Shown here: positions 27,693 to 35,396 of the stretch, one piece after another
Position numbering within the stretch: the first letter of the stretch is position 1
How the letters are laid out: every line of letters starts with the position of its first letter
NCBI GenBank assembly: GCA_963830455.1
Contig: CAWHMT010000002.1
Span: 62,001-126,000, forward strand
Direction of reading: 5' to 3'
Source: 20CM-2-65-7 sp963830455
Lineage (GTDB): Bacteria; Gemmatimonadota; Gemmatimonadetes; Gemmatimonadales; GWC2-71-9
Length of the DNA stretch: 64,000 bases
Notes under the pieces: model-generated
The model's database searches: none
What the model was told of the DNA's origin: nothing
What the model saw: the letters and a program-made list of their open reading frames with translations, nothing else
Position numbers and translations under genes: made by a program

Positions 27693-28250
27693 ATGAAAGC
27701 CACAGACATTCGCAAAGGTCACGTCCTCATGATCGACGGCCAGCCGTGCCGGGTCATGGATTTCACGCACCGCACTCCCGGCAACTTGCGGGCGTTCGTG
27801 CAGGTGCGTTTCCGGAGTCTCGTTTCGGGCAACACATTCGATCAGCGCCTCGCGGCCACTGATTTTCTCCAGGAAGCCCGGCTCGACACGAAAGAGATGC
27901 AGGTGCTCTACCAGGATCAGGGCGGCGTGCATGTGATGGATCAGCAGACGTACGAGCAGTTCACGCTCGACGAGCGCGCGGTCGGCGAGGACACGCCGTG
28001 GCTGCAGCCCGAGATGGTGGTGCAGGTGGAGTGGCTCGAAGGGCGGCCGATCGCGATCGAGCTGCCGTCGGTGATCGAGCTGAAGGTGGTTGAAACGTCG
28101 CCGGTGATGAAAACCGCCACCAAGACCGCGAGTACGAAGCCCGCGAAGCTGTCAAACGGGGTGACGGTGCAGGTGCCGGAGTTTATCTCACCGGGTGAGA
28201 AGGTGCGGGTGGATCCCAGGTCTGGGCAGTATTTGGAGCGGGCAAAATGA
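27693..28250 (+). CDS. efp: Elongation factor P
   Basis: 185 residues, the standard EF-P size. It relieves ribosome stalling at polyproline. Domain I (1-65: KATDIRKGHVLMIDGQPCRV), domain II (70-125) and the C-terminal OB domain (GVTVQVPEFISPGEKVRVD then RSGQYLERA) are complete. The loop that reaches the peptidyl-transferase centre reads RTPGNLRAF: Asn31 follows the PG where E. coli has modifiable Lys34 and Pseudomonas has Arg32. Longer upstream starts run into the CIRCE operator, so ATG 27693 is preferred. Confidence 0.92.
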   Translation: MKATDIRKGHVLMIDGQPCRVMDFTHRTPGNLRAFVQVRFRSLVSGNTFDQRLAATDFLQEARLDTKEMQVLYQDQGGVHVMDQQTYEQFTLDERAVGEDTPWLQPEMVVQVEWLEGRPIAIELPSVIELKVVETSPVMKTATKTASTKPAKLSNGVTVQVPEFISPGEKVRVDPRSGQYLERAK

Positions 28251-28849
28251 TTGTAGGGGCGCAGCATGCTGCGCCCCTACGTTGTTTGGTCAGCTCGCCG
28301 TAGCGGTAGCAGGTCACGAGATGATCGTTGACCATGCCGACCGCCTGCATGAAGGCGTACACAATCGTCGGTCCCACGAACCGAAAGCCTCGATCAACGA
28401 GCGCCTTGCTCATCGCGCGGGATTCCTTGGTTTCGGCCGGGAGCCGGCGCAATGTTTTCCAGGTATTGACCTTGGGTTTCCCGCCCACGAACTGCCACAG
28501 GAATTCATCGAACGACTCGCCTGCATCTTTCATCTTGAGGAAGGCGCGGGCGTTACCGACCGCTGATTTCACCTTCTGTTTGTTGCGTACGATCCCCGGG
28601 TCGCGCAGCATCTTCGCGATCCGTTTCGCATCGTAGCGGGCCATCTTGTCGGGATCGAAGCCTTCGAAGGCGCGCAGGAAGGCGTCACGCTTTCGCAGGA
28701 TGATGGCCCACGACAGTCCCGCCTGAAATCCATCGAGCACGAGCTTGCCGAAGAGTTGGTGTCATTGTGGACGGGGACGCCCCACTCGGTATCGTGGTAG
28801 GCGATCATTTGCTGGTTGGATCGGAGGACCAGGGACAGCGGTTGTCCAT
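28183..28849 (-). pseudogene. tag: 3-methyladenine DNA glycosylase I, two frameshifts
   Basis: Base-excision repair glycosylase for 3-methyladenine. Pieces in order: RCPWSSDPTS (from ATG 28849), AYHDTEWGVPVHNDT in a second frame, and LFGKLVLDGFQAGLSWAIIL onward in a third, running to NDHLVTCYRYGEL. Zinc ligands (first Cys, His of YHDTEWG, His and Cys of HLVTC) are all present. Two single-base losses, near 28805 and 28755, break the frame, and no stop precedes the 28-bp palindrome, so the frame runs into efp antisense until 28183. Either a recent pseudogene or two base-calling errors; the otherwise intact protein text suits both. Confidence 0.7.
28253..28280. repeat. Perfect 28-bp palindrome between efp and tag
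   Basis: GTAGGGGCGCAGCA followed by its exact reverse complement, two bases after the efp stop. It can serve as a terminator for efp. The form is typical of dispersed bacterial palindromic repeats. It appears to have replaced the natural end of tag. Confidence 0.85.
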
Positions 28850-28881
28850 AGTTTCAAGCTAGAAGCAAGTGAGACCCAAGA

Positions 28882-29005
28882 AAAGTTGCGCAGACGCCAA
28901 GTTGCAAGTGGTCACCAGTGCAAGAGTGAAAGAGGCCAGGAAGACTTTCCTGGCCTCTTGTGCTAGCAGCTTGGAGCCACTTTCAACTTGGCGTCTTGCA
29001 ACTTT
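28882..29005. repeat. 124-bp inverted-repeat (MITE-like) element
   Basis: Arms of about 29 bp (28882-28911 and 28977-29005, sharing AGACGCCAAGTTG and its complement, with about three differences) flank a perfect 13-bp hairpin at 28930-28959 (AAGAGGCCAGGAA stem, loop GACT). No open reading frame. Related words recur at 48050-48115, and similarity there suggests the unit continues to about 29041, into the end of the adjacent lipoprotein gene. Confidence 0.75.
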
Positions 29006-29006
29006 C

Positions 29007-29903
29007 CTAGCGGCTTGTGACTTGTGACTCCGAACTCATCTGGGACCCGGCAGCCACCGTGCCGCCAGAGCCCTCGAGTATGATGACGAGGAATTTCGAC
29101 GTGCGCCAGAAATCGACCGGCGACGTGATCGTCAACACCGGCGTGCCGGTGTACTTGTCGTTCTGGCGTTCCTCGGCGACGTACGAGAGGTCCTGGAGCG
29201 ACGCCACGCGATACTCGCGCTGCGCGCTGGGGAGCGGAATCTGGGTCACCTGACGCGTGTCGATGGCGGTGAAGTCCCGCGGACTGAGATTCCGCGCCGG
29301 CTGCAGCGTCTTGCCGGTCCGCCACAGGACGAAGAGGACGCGCCCGCCGCCCTGCTCGGTCAGAATGCCTTTCTTCTTCAGCTCCTCACGCGTCCCGATC
29401 ACGTAGTAGCCCGTTGCCAGGCTGTCGCGCAGCGCCACGTTTTCCGTGGTCAGCGCGTCGACGCGCTCGGTGAGCAAGTCGATCGTGGTCTTCTGCGCGG
29501 CGATGACGCTCTGCAGGTTGCCGACCGTCGAATCGAGCGTGGTGCGCAGGCTGTCGGAGAGCGCGGTGAGACTCTTGATCCGCTCCCGGCTCGACGTCAG
29601 CGCGCTCTCGGTTTCCCGCACGCGCGCCACGACGTAGCGCAGCCTGGCGATCAACGTGTCGTTCTGCGCGGTGATCGGGCTTTCGCTGGAGACACGCAGG
29701 CGGTCGTTGCGCACCCGGGCCTTGGCGAGCTCGACGTTGATGTCGCTGATCAGCCGCGAGTTGATCGCGATTTCCTGCATCATGCTGTCCTTCTGCGCAT
29801 TGACCTGCTCGAGCTCGGCCAGCTTGCGCTCCGTCTCGGCGGACGTGCCGCATGCCGCCAGCCCGAACGCGAACGCGATGAGTGTGAACCGCAGCTTCTT
29901 CAT
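29007..29903 (-). CDS. Coiled-coil lipoprotein
   Basis: 298 residues. MKKLRFTLIAFAFGLAACG is a lipoprotein signal (Cys19). Residues 25-170 are heptad-rich coiled coil (RKLAELEQVNAQKDSMMQEI and on). The C-terminal domain has TGYYVIGTREELKKKGILTE, a segment seen in bacterial coiled-coil lipoproteins of unknown role. GGGGAG precedes ATG 29903. The last dozen codons lie in DNA resembling the adjacent repeat, so the natural C-terminus may have been altered. Divergent from the DUF72 gene. Confidence 0.75.
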   Translation of the reverse strand: MKKLRFTLIAFAFGLAACGTSAETERKLAELEQVNAQKDSMMQEIAINSRLISDINVELAKARVRNDRLRVSSESPITAQNDTLIARLRYVVARVRETESALTSSRERIKSLTALSDSLRTTLDSTVGNLQSVIAAQKTTIDLLTERVDALTTENVALRDSLATGYYVIGTREELKKKGILTEQGGGRVLFVLWRTGKTLQPARNLSPRDFTAIDTRQVTQIPLPSAQREYRVASLQDLSYVAEERQNDKYTGTPVLTITSPVDFWRTSKFLVIILEGSGGTVAAGSQMSSESQVTSR

Positions 29904-29946
29904 TGATGACTCCCCCATCTGGAATGGTAGGACTAGCTTTGCGGCC

Positions 29947-30708
29947 ATGGCCCCGCGGCTTCGTGTCGGGACGTCCGGCTACAACTTCCCCGAATGGCGG
30001 GGCAGCTTCTATCCGGCCAAGCTCTCGAGCAAGAAGTGGCTCGAGTACTACGCTCAACAATTGGGCACGGTCGAGATCAACTACACGTTCTACCGCATGC
30101 CCAACGCCACCACGATCGCCGGGTGGGACGCGGCGACACCACCGTCATTCACCTTTGTGCTGAAAGCGCCGCAACGCATTACGCACATCGCGCGCCTGCG
30201 CAACATCGACGAACCACTCCGTCTCTTCCTCGAGCTGGCTCGCAAGCTTAACACCAAGTTGGGCGCGATCCTATTTCAACTACCCCCCAATCTAAAGAAA
30301 GACATCGACAGACTTGGTGATCTGCTCACCCAGTTCCCGACGGATGTCCGCGCGGCGTGTGAGTTCCGTCACGCATCCTGGTGGTCAGACGACGTCTATG
30401 ACCTGCTGCGGAGCACGAACACGGCGCTGTGCATCGCCGATACCGAGGAAGGGACCACGCCGCTCGTCGCGACGGCCGATTTCGGCTACATCCGGCTACG
30501 GGATGAGGGCTACAGCGAGGAGCGCTTGCGGGACTGGATGACAAAAGTCCAGGCGCTCGGCAGCGCCTGGACTGATGCGTTCATCTTCTTCAAACACGAA
30601 GAAAAGGGCATGGGGCCTAAACTGGCGCGCGAGTTCGTCCAGGTGGCCCAATATACTCCGGGTCATCCCACGCCAGAATCGGAAAAAAGATCACCGGGAG
30701 AAAAATGA
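29947..30708 (+). CDS. DUF72 family TIM-barrel protein
   Basis: 253 residues. Conserved DUF72 features: RVGTSGYNFPEWRGSFYP, VEINYTFYRMPN, FVLKAPQRITH, ILFQLPPN, CEFRHASWW, YIRLRDEG and FIFFKHEEKGMGP. These YecE-like proteins adopt a TIM barrel; their biochemical role is unknown. ATG 29947 lies seven bases after a TAGCTT -10-like box, with no Shine-Dalgarno. The 3' end overlaps the convergent DUF5684-like gene by 92 bases. Confidence 0.85.
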   Translation: MAPRLRVGTSGYNFPEWRGSFYPAKLSSKKWLEYYAQQLGTVEINYTFYRMPNATTIAGWDAATPPSFTFVLKAPQRITHIARLRNIDEPLRLFLELARKLNTKLGAILFQLPPNLKKDIDRLGDLLTQFPTDVRAACEFRHASWWSDDVYDLLRSTNTALCIADTEEGTTPLVATADFGYIRLRDEGYSEERLRDWMTKVQALGSAWTDAFIFFKHEEKGMGPKLAREFVQVAQYTPGHPTPESEKRSPGEK

Positions 30709-30985
30709 GGCCGAGACCGAAGCCAACCCCGCGCCCAAAGCTTTTGGCGAGGTCGATCCGTGCGATGAAATAGATGACGACGTTGACCAGCGGAATGCAA
30801 TACAGCAGAAACCACCACCCGGACTTTCCCGCCAACTGGAGCAGCACGACCTCATTGTAGATCGGTACCACAGCTGCCCAGCCGGGTTTCCCGCCTTTCT
30901 CGTTCACCTTCCACATCGTGGCGATCATGAAAACGGCGGCCGCGATCGACATGATCACGTAAAGGAGCACCCGAGCGGTCGCCAT
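30617..30985 (-). CDS. DUF5684-like small integral membrane protein
   Basis: 122 residues with three to four hydrophobic segments (8-24, 38-52, 57-75, 88-105). WAAVVPIYNEVVLLQLAGKS and the FLLYCIPLVNVVIYFIARID segment are diagnostic of this family, often annotated as signal peptidase I-linked. ATG 30985 lies two bases after the ku stop, so it is probably the second gene of the ku transcript. Function in that context is unknown. Overlaps the DUF72 gene tail-to-tail. Confidence 0.75.
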   Translation of the reverse strand: MATARVLLYVIMSIAAAVFMIATMWKVNEKGGKPGWAAVVPIYNEVVLLQLAGKSGWWFLLYCIPLVNVVIYFIARIDLAKSFGRGVGFGLGLIFLPVIFFPILAWDDPEYIGPPGRTRAPV

Positions 30986-30987
30986 GT

Positions 30988-31812
30988 TTAGCGCTTGCCC
31001 GCGACTTTCTTTTTCTTGGCGGGCTTCTCATCGGCAGCTGCCTGAGTCGAGAGACTCTGCTTGAGCGCCTGCATGAGGTCGAGCACCCTGGTCTTCGGCG
31101 CCTCCTCCGGCTCTTCCGTGATCTCCTTGCCTTTGACCTTGCGCTCGATCTGTTCCTGCATCCGCTCGCGGACGTTGTCCTTGTATTTCTGGGGCTCGAA
31201 CTCGTCGATGGCGCCTTGATCGATGACCTTGATCGCGAGCTGGAGCTCCTGGTCTTTGACGTCCGTCTTCGGCACCGGGATCTCCGCGACGTCGCGGATC
31301 TCGTCGGCGTAGCGCAATTGCTCCATCACGAGCCGGCCCTGCAGGGGACGGATCATGATCAGGTACTGCTTGCCGCGCGCCGCGTACTGTCCGATCGCCA
31401 CGCGCTTCGATTTCTCGAGTGCCTCGGCGAGCAGCTTGTACGCGCGCTCTCCGCCTTTGTCCGCGCCGAGAAAGTAGGTGCGGTCGAGCCAAATCCGATC
31501 GACCTGCTCGGCCGGGAGGAACTCCTTGATCTCGATCGCGCCGGTCCCGCGCTCCTCGAGGGCTTTCAATTCTTCGGGGGTGAAGATGACGTACTGCCCC
31601 TTCTGGAATTCGTAGCCCTTGACCATGTCGCTGCGTTCGACTTTTTCGCCGTCCTTGGAGCAGAGGTACTGCTGCTTCAAGCGGGCGCCGTCCTTCTTGT
31701 GCAGCATGTTGAACGAGATCGCGGCCTTCGACTCGCCGGCAGCGAACAGCTGCACGGGCACGGACACGAGGCCGAACGAGACCGTGGCGGAACCAATGGA
31801 ATGGGCGGCCAT
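30988..31812 (-). CDS. ku: Ku DNA end-binding protein
   Basis: 274 residues, typical of the bacterial Ku homodimer that rings double-strand ends and recruits LigD. SIGSATVSFGLVSVPVQLFA, FNMLHKKDGARLKQQYLC, GYEFQKGQYVIF, DRTYFLGAD and MIRPLQGRLVMEQLRYADE are family hallmarks, ending in a lysine-rich tail (KPAKKKKVAGKR) that would aid DNA binding. ATG 31812 lies 8 bases after a TATCAT -10 box in the 21-bp gap shared with ligD. Confidence 0.95.
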   Translation of the reverse strand: MAAHSIGSATVSFGLVSVPVQLFAAGESKAAISFNMLHKKDGARLKQQYLCSKDGEKVERSDMVKGYEFQKGQYVIFTPEELKALEERGTGAIEIKEFLPAEQVDRIWLDRTYFLGADKGGERAYKLLAEALEKSKRVAIGQYAARGKQYLIMIRPLQGRLVMEQLRYADEIRDVAEIPVPKTDVKDQELQLAIKVIDQGAIDEFEPQKYKDNVRERMQEQIERKVKGKEITEEPEEAPKTRVLDLMQALKQSLSTQAAADEKPAKKKKVAGKR

Positions 31813-31833
31813 ATCGGGGTATGATACGCCCTC
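31813..31833. promoter_or_regulatory. 21-bp divergent ku/ligD promoter with overlapping -10 boxes
   Basis: Between the two ATGs. TATGAT (31820-31825) faces ligD and TATCAT (31821-31826, minus strand) faces ku; each ends exactly 8 bases before its start codon. Both mRNAs should be leaderless, and the two promoters share the same bases. Confidence 0.6.
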
Positions 31834-34389
31834 ATGCCTCCCCGTCGGAAGCCCCGCACGGAAGATCGTGACGCGCTCGGCACATACAGAGAAAAGCGCG
31901 CCTTCGATCAGACCCCCGAACCTGGAGGCTTAACCCCCCGGCCGGCGCCCAAGCCTGGCGGGCTCCTGATCGTGCATATGCACGACGCGACCCGCCTGCA
32001 CTGGGACCTGCGGCTCGAAATGGACGGCGTGCTCAAGTCGTGGGCGGTCCCCAAGGGTCCCTCGGCCAATCCCGCCGACAAGCGCCTCGCCGTCAAAGTC
32101 GAAGACCACCCGCTGGAGTACGGAGACTTCGAGGGCGTCATTCCAGAAGGGAACTACGGCGCCGGCACGGTCGTCGTCTGGGATCGCGGGATCTGGGAGC
32201 CGCTCGAAGATCCGTATGAGGGTCTGGAGAAGGGCAAGCTGCTGTTCAACCTGAAGGGCTACAAGCTGCACGGCCGCTGGACCCTGATCAAACTCAAGAA
32301 GACCGAGAAGGAATGGCTCCTCATCAAGGAGCGCGACGAGTACGTCACGACCGAGCCCTATTCGAACGAGTCAGTGCTCTCCGGCTTGACCAACGACGAG
32401 CTGCGCAACGCGAAGCAGCGCGCCGAGCCGATCAAGAAGGAGCTTGCAAAGCTGGGGGCGCCCAAGCGGGCGCTCCGCGTGGAGGACACCGAGCTGATGC
32501 TGGCGGAGACCCGGGAGGATCCGTTTTCGAGAGACGGGTGGGTGTTCGAGGTCAAGCTCGACGGCTACCGCATGCGCGCGGCCTGCCAGGACGGTGAGCC
32601 GGTTCTGTTTTCGCGCAAAGGGCTGGATTACACGGAGTCATTCCCCGAGATCGCGCGAGCGGTGAAGGCGCTTCCCTTCGAGGGCGTGATTCTGGACGGC
32701 GAGCTGGTGGTTACCAATGCGTCGGGCCATCCCAGCTTCAACATGCTCCAGGCGCGTGCGAAGCTGGGCGCGCGTGAAGCCCGGCGCGCGGCGATCGAAG
32801 CACCGGCCACGTTGTACGTGTTCGACCTGCTCGCGTTCAGCGGGTATGACCTCCGCAAACTCCCGCTCGTCAAACGGAAAGAGATTCTGCGGCACGTGCT
32901 GCCCCAGACCGGGCCGCTGCGCTATTCAGAGCATTTCCCCAAGAATGGCGAAGCGTTGTACGAGCAGGTCATGAAGCTCGGCCTCGAAGGCATCATGGCG
33001 AAGAAAGCGGACAGTCCCTACCGCAGCGGCCGCTCCGGCGACTGGCTCAAGATTCGCGCCGATCGCATCGACGACTTCGTCGTGGTCGGGTTCACGAAAG
33101 GGAAAGGCGCGCGTTCCGGATTCGGATCGCTGCACGTCGGCGCGTACGAGGGCGGCACGCTGATCTACTGCGGGCGCGCGGGATCGGGATTCACCGGCGC
33201 CCAGTTGGACGAGATCAGCGAGCAGCTCCAGGCGCTCGTCCGTAAGACGCCGCCTTGTGAGCCGCCACCCGGTGGTCAGCTACCGAAAGGACCCGACCAC
33301 ACCTGGGTCGAGCCCACACTTGTGTGCGATGTGCGATACAAGGAGCTGACGAAGGACGGGCTGCTCCGGCAGTCGGTTTTCCTACGCTTTCGTGATGACA
33401 AGAAACCTGAGGACGTGATGATGCCAGGAGCTGGGAGTCAGGAGATGGGAGCTGGGGATTCCGCGCCCCCAACTCCTAGCTCCAAACTCCCAACTCCTCG
33501 AGAAGTCAAGTTCTCGAACCTGGAGAAGGTCTTCTGGCCCGACGAGAAGTACACCAAGGGCGATCTCATCGAGTATTACCGATCGATGGCGCCGTGGCTG
33601 TTGCCATATCTCAAGGATCGACCGGTGGTGCTCACACGTTATCCCGACGGCATCACCGGCAAGTCGTTCTATCAGAAAGACGCGCCCGGTTTCGTCCCCG
33701 ACTGGATTCAGACGATCCCGATCTGGAGCGAGGACACGCAGCGCGACATCCAGTACTTCGTCGCGAACGACGTCGAGACGCTGGTCTATCTCGTCAATCT
33801 GGGGACGATTCCGCTGCACATCTGGATGAGTCGCATCGAGGATCTCACGCGGCCCGACTGGTGTCTCATCGACCTCGATCCAAAGGATGCGCCGTTCGAG
33901 CACGTCATCACGCTCGCGAAGACGATGCGCAAGCTGTGCGACCAAGTGGCGATGCCGGCATTCATCAAAACGACCGGCAAGTCGGGGTTGCACATCGTGC
34001 TGCCGCTGGGGCGGCAGATGACCTACGCGCAGTCCCTCCAGTTCGCGATGCTATTCGCCCGGCTCGTGACCGACCGGCACCCCGACATCGCGACCACGCA
34101 GCGCACGATCAGCAAGCGCGAAGGGAAAGTCTACGTCGATGCGTTCCAGAACCGCGCCGGGCAACTGATGGTCTCGGCGTACAGCGTGCGACCGTCGCCA
34201 GGCGCACCTGTTTCGATGCCAATCGAATGGGACGAGGTCAATGCCAAGCTCCACAACAGCAACTGGACGATCAAGAACGCCCGCAAGCGAATGGAGAAAC
34301 TCGGCGACGATCCTTGCATCAAGGTCCTCGAGGTGAAGCCAAAACTCATGGGCGTCCTCGAGCGCCTGAACGATCTCCTTGGCGACTGA
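31834..34389 (+). CDS. ligD: Multifunctional DNA ligase D (phosphoesterase-ligase-polymerase)
   Basis: 851 residues; completes non-homologous end joining with Ku. Order: 3'-phosphoesterase (about 20-180; HMHDATRLHWDLRLE), ATP-dependent ligase (about 220-520; FEVKLDGYR with nucleotidyl Lys241, EGIMAKKADSPYRSGR, then the OB fold), polymerase/primase (about 560-845; DLDPKDAPF with Asp680 and Asp682, TTGKSGLHIVLPL). This is the Pseudomonas-type order, not the mycobacterial one. The linker around residues 531-556 is encoded by an imperfect palindrome. No Shine-Dalgarno; predicted leaderless. Downstream genes overlap. Confidence 0.96.
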   Translation: MPPRRKPRTEDRDALGTYREKRAFDQTPEPGGLTPRPAPKPGGLLIVHMHDATRLHWDLRLEMDGVLKSWAVPKGPSANPADKRLAVKVEDHPLEYGDFEGVIPEGNYGAGTVVVWDRGIWEPLEDPYEGLEKGKLLFNLKGYKLHGRWTLIKLKKTEKEWLLIKERDEYVTTEPYSNESVLSGLTNDELRNAKQRAEPIKKELAKLGAPKRALRVEDTELMLAETREDPFSRDGWVFEVKLDGYRMRAACQDGEPVLFSRKGLDYTESFPEIARAVKALPFEGVILDGELVVTNASGHPSFNMLQARAKLGAREARRAAIEAPATLYVFDLLAFSGYDLRKLPLVKRKEILRHVLPQTGPLRYSEHFPKNGEALYEQVMKLGLEGIMAKKADSPYRSGRSGDWLKIRADRIDDFVVVGFTKGKGARSGFGSLHVGAYEGGTLIYCGRAGSGFTGAQLDEISEQLQALVRKTPPCEPPPGGQLPKGPDHTWVEPTLVCDVRYKELTKDGLLRQSVFLRFRDDKKPEDVMMPGAGSQEMGAGDSAPPTPSSKLPTPREVKFSNLEKVFWPDEKYTKGDLIEYYRSMAPWLLPYLKDRPVVLTRYPDGITGKSFYQKDAPGFVPDWIQTIPIWSEDTQRDIQYFVANDVETLVYLVNLGTIPLHIWMSRIEDLTRPDWCLIDLDPKDAPFEHVITLAKTMRKLCDQVAMPAFIKTTGKSGLHIVLPLGRQMTYAQSLQFAMLFARLVTDRHPDIATTQRTISKREGKVYVDAFQNRAGQLMVSAYSVRPSPGAPVSMPIEWDEVNAKLHNSNWTIKNARKRMEKLGDDPCIKVLEVKPKLMGVLERLNDLLGD
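33426..33498. repeat. Palindromic element inserted in frame within ligD
   Basis: A 32-base purine-rich arm (begins AGGAGCTGGGAGTCAGGAG) pairs with a downstream arm ending AACTCCCAACTCCT; about three-quarters of positions match and several others are G-T. It encodes the Gly/Ser/Pro linker between the ligase and polymerase domains. Confidence 0.7.
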
Positions 34390-34987
34390 CGCTCGATACC
34401 TCTACGTCTTCGCCCACGGGGCCGGGGCCGGCATGCACCATCCCTTCATGGAGCGAGCATCGCAGGCCCTTGGCGCCCACGGCATCGCGACCTATCGCTA
34501 CGATTTCCCCTACATGAAGGCCGGCAAGAGCCGCCCCGATTCACCGGCGGTGGCCGAAGCCGCGGTGCGGGAAGCCGTGCATGAGGCCGCTCGGAACGCC
34601 CCGAACCTGCCGCTGCTCGCGGGTGGGAAATCGTTCGGCGGACGCATGACGTCGCAGGCGCAGGCCAAAGAGCCGTTGCCGGGCGTGCGGGGCCTCGTCT
34701 TCTTCGGATTTCCTCTGCATCCTCCCGGGCGGCCCGGAGCTGAGCGCGCCGAGCATCTTTCGGCGGTCCAGATTCCGATGCTGTTCCTGCAGGGCACGGG
34801 CGACGAGTTCGCGACCCTCGAGCTGCTTCAGGGCCTCGTCAAGCGACTTGGTAGCCGGGCCACGCTGCATCTAATAGAGGAAGGGGATCATTCCTTCAAA
34901 GTGCCGAAGCGAACCGGCAAGACCGAACGCGACGTTCTGGAAGAGCTGGCCACGACAATCCAGGAATGGGCCGACAAAAATGGCTAA
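34379..34987 (+). CDS. Alpha/beta hydrolase, TEX30/KANL3-like
   Basis: 202 residues. YLYVFAHGAGAGMHHPFME gives the oxyanion strand, GGKSFGGR the nucleophile Ser elbow, LFLQGTGDEFA the acid and EEGDHSFKVPK the catalytic His. This matches the small TEX30/KANL3 (dienelactone-hydrolase-like) group; substrate unknown. The TTG start at 34379 overlaps the ligD stop and begins with ATDARYLYVF, as relatives do. Co-transcribed with ligD and the EVE gene. Confidence 0.8.
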   Translation: MATDARYLYVFAHGAGAGMHHPFMERASQALGAHGIATYRYDFPYMKAGKSRPDSPAVAEAAVREAVHEAARNAPNLPLLAGGKSFGGRMTSQAQAKEPLPGVRGLVFFGFPLHPPGRPGAERAEHLSAVQIPMLFLQGTGDEFATLELLQGLVKRLGSRATLHLIEEGDHSFKVPKRTGKTERDVLEELATTIQEWADKNG

Positions 34988-35396
34988 CTACTGGTTGGTG
35001 AAGACGGAGCCGAGCACTTACAGCTACGACGACCTGGAGCGCGAGCTCACCGCGGTGTGGGATGGAGTGAAAAACCCGGTGGCGCTGCGCAATCTCCGCG
35101 CGATGCACCCCGGTGATCAGGTCCTGATCTACCACACCGGCGACGAGAAGGCGGTGGTTGGCTGGGCGACGGTGCTATCGGCGCCTTACGTCGATCCCAA
35201 GAAGAAGGACCCCAAGCTGTTCGTGATCGATCTGAAAGCGCACCGTCGTCTGCCGCGGCCGGTCACACTGGCGCAGATCAAGGCCGATCGGACGTTGAGC
35301 GAGCTCCCGATTGTGCGGCAGGGCCGTCTATCCGTGAGTCCGGTGACGGCCCCGCAATGGAGCAAACTGCTGAAACTGGCGGCCGCTGGCGACTAG
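34980..35396 (+). CDS. EVE domain protein
   Basis: 138 residues, a single EVE (PUA-like) domain: NYWLVKTEPSTYSYDDL, WDGVKNPVALRNLRAMHPGD, YHTGDEKAVVGWA, and SELPIVRQGRLSVSPVT. EVE domains bind modified bases in DNA or RNA. Overlaps the hydrolase gene by 8 bases, so it is the last gene of the ligD transcript. A part in DNA repair or sensing modified DNA is plausible but is inference. Confidence 0.9.
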   Translation: MANYWLVKTEPSTYSYDDLERELTAVWDGVKNPVALRNLRAMHPGDQVLIYHTGDEKAVVGWATVLSAPYVDPKKKDPKLFVIDLKAHRRLPRPVTLAQIKADRTLSELPIVRQGRLSVSPVTAPQWSKLLKLAAAGD

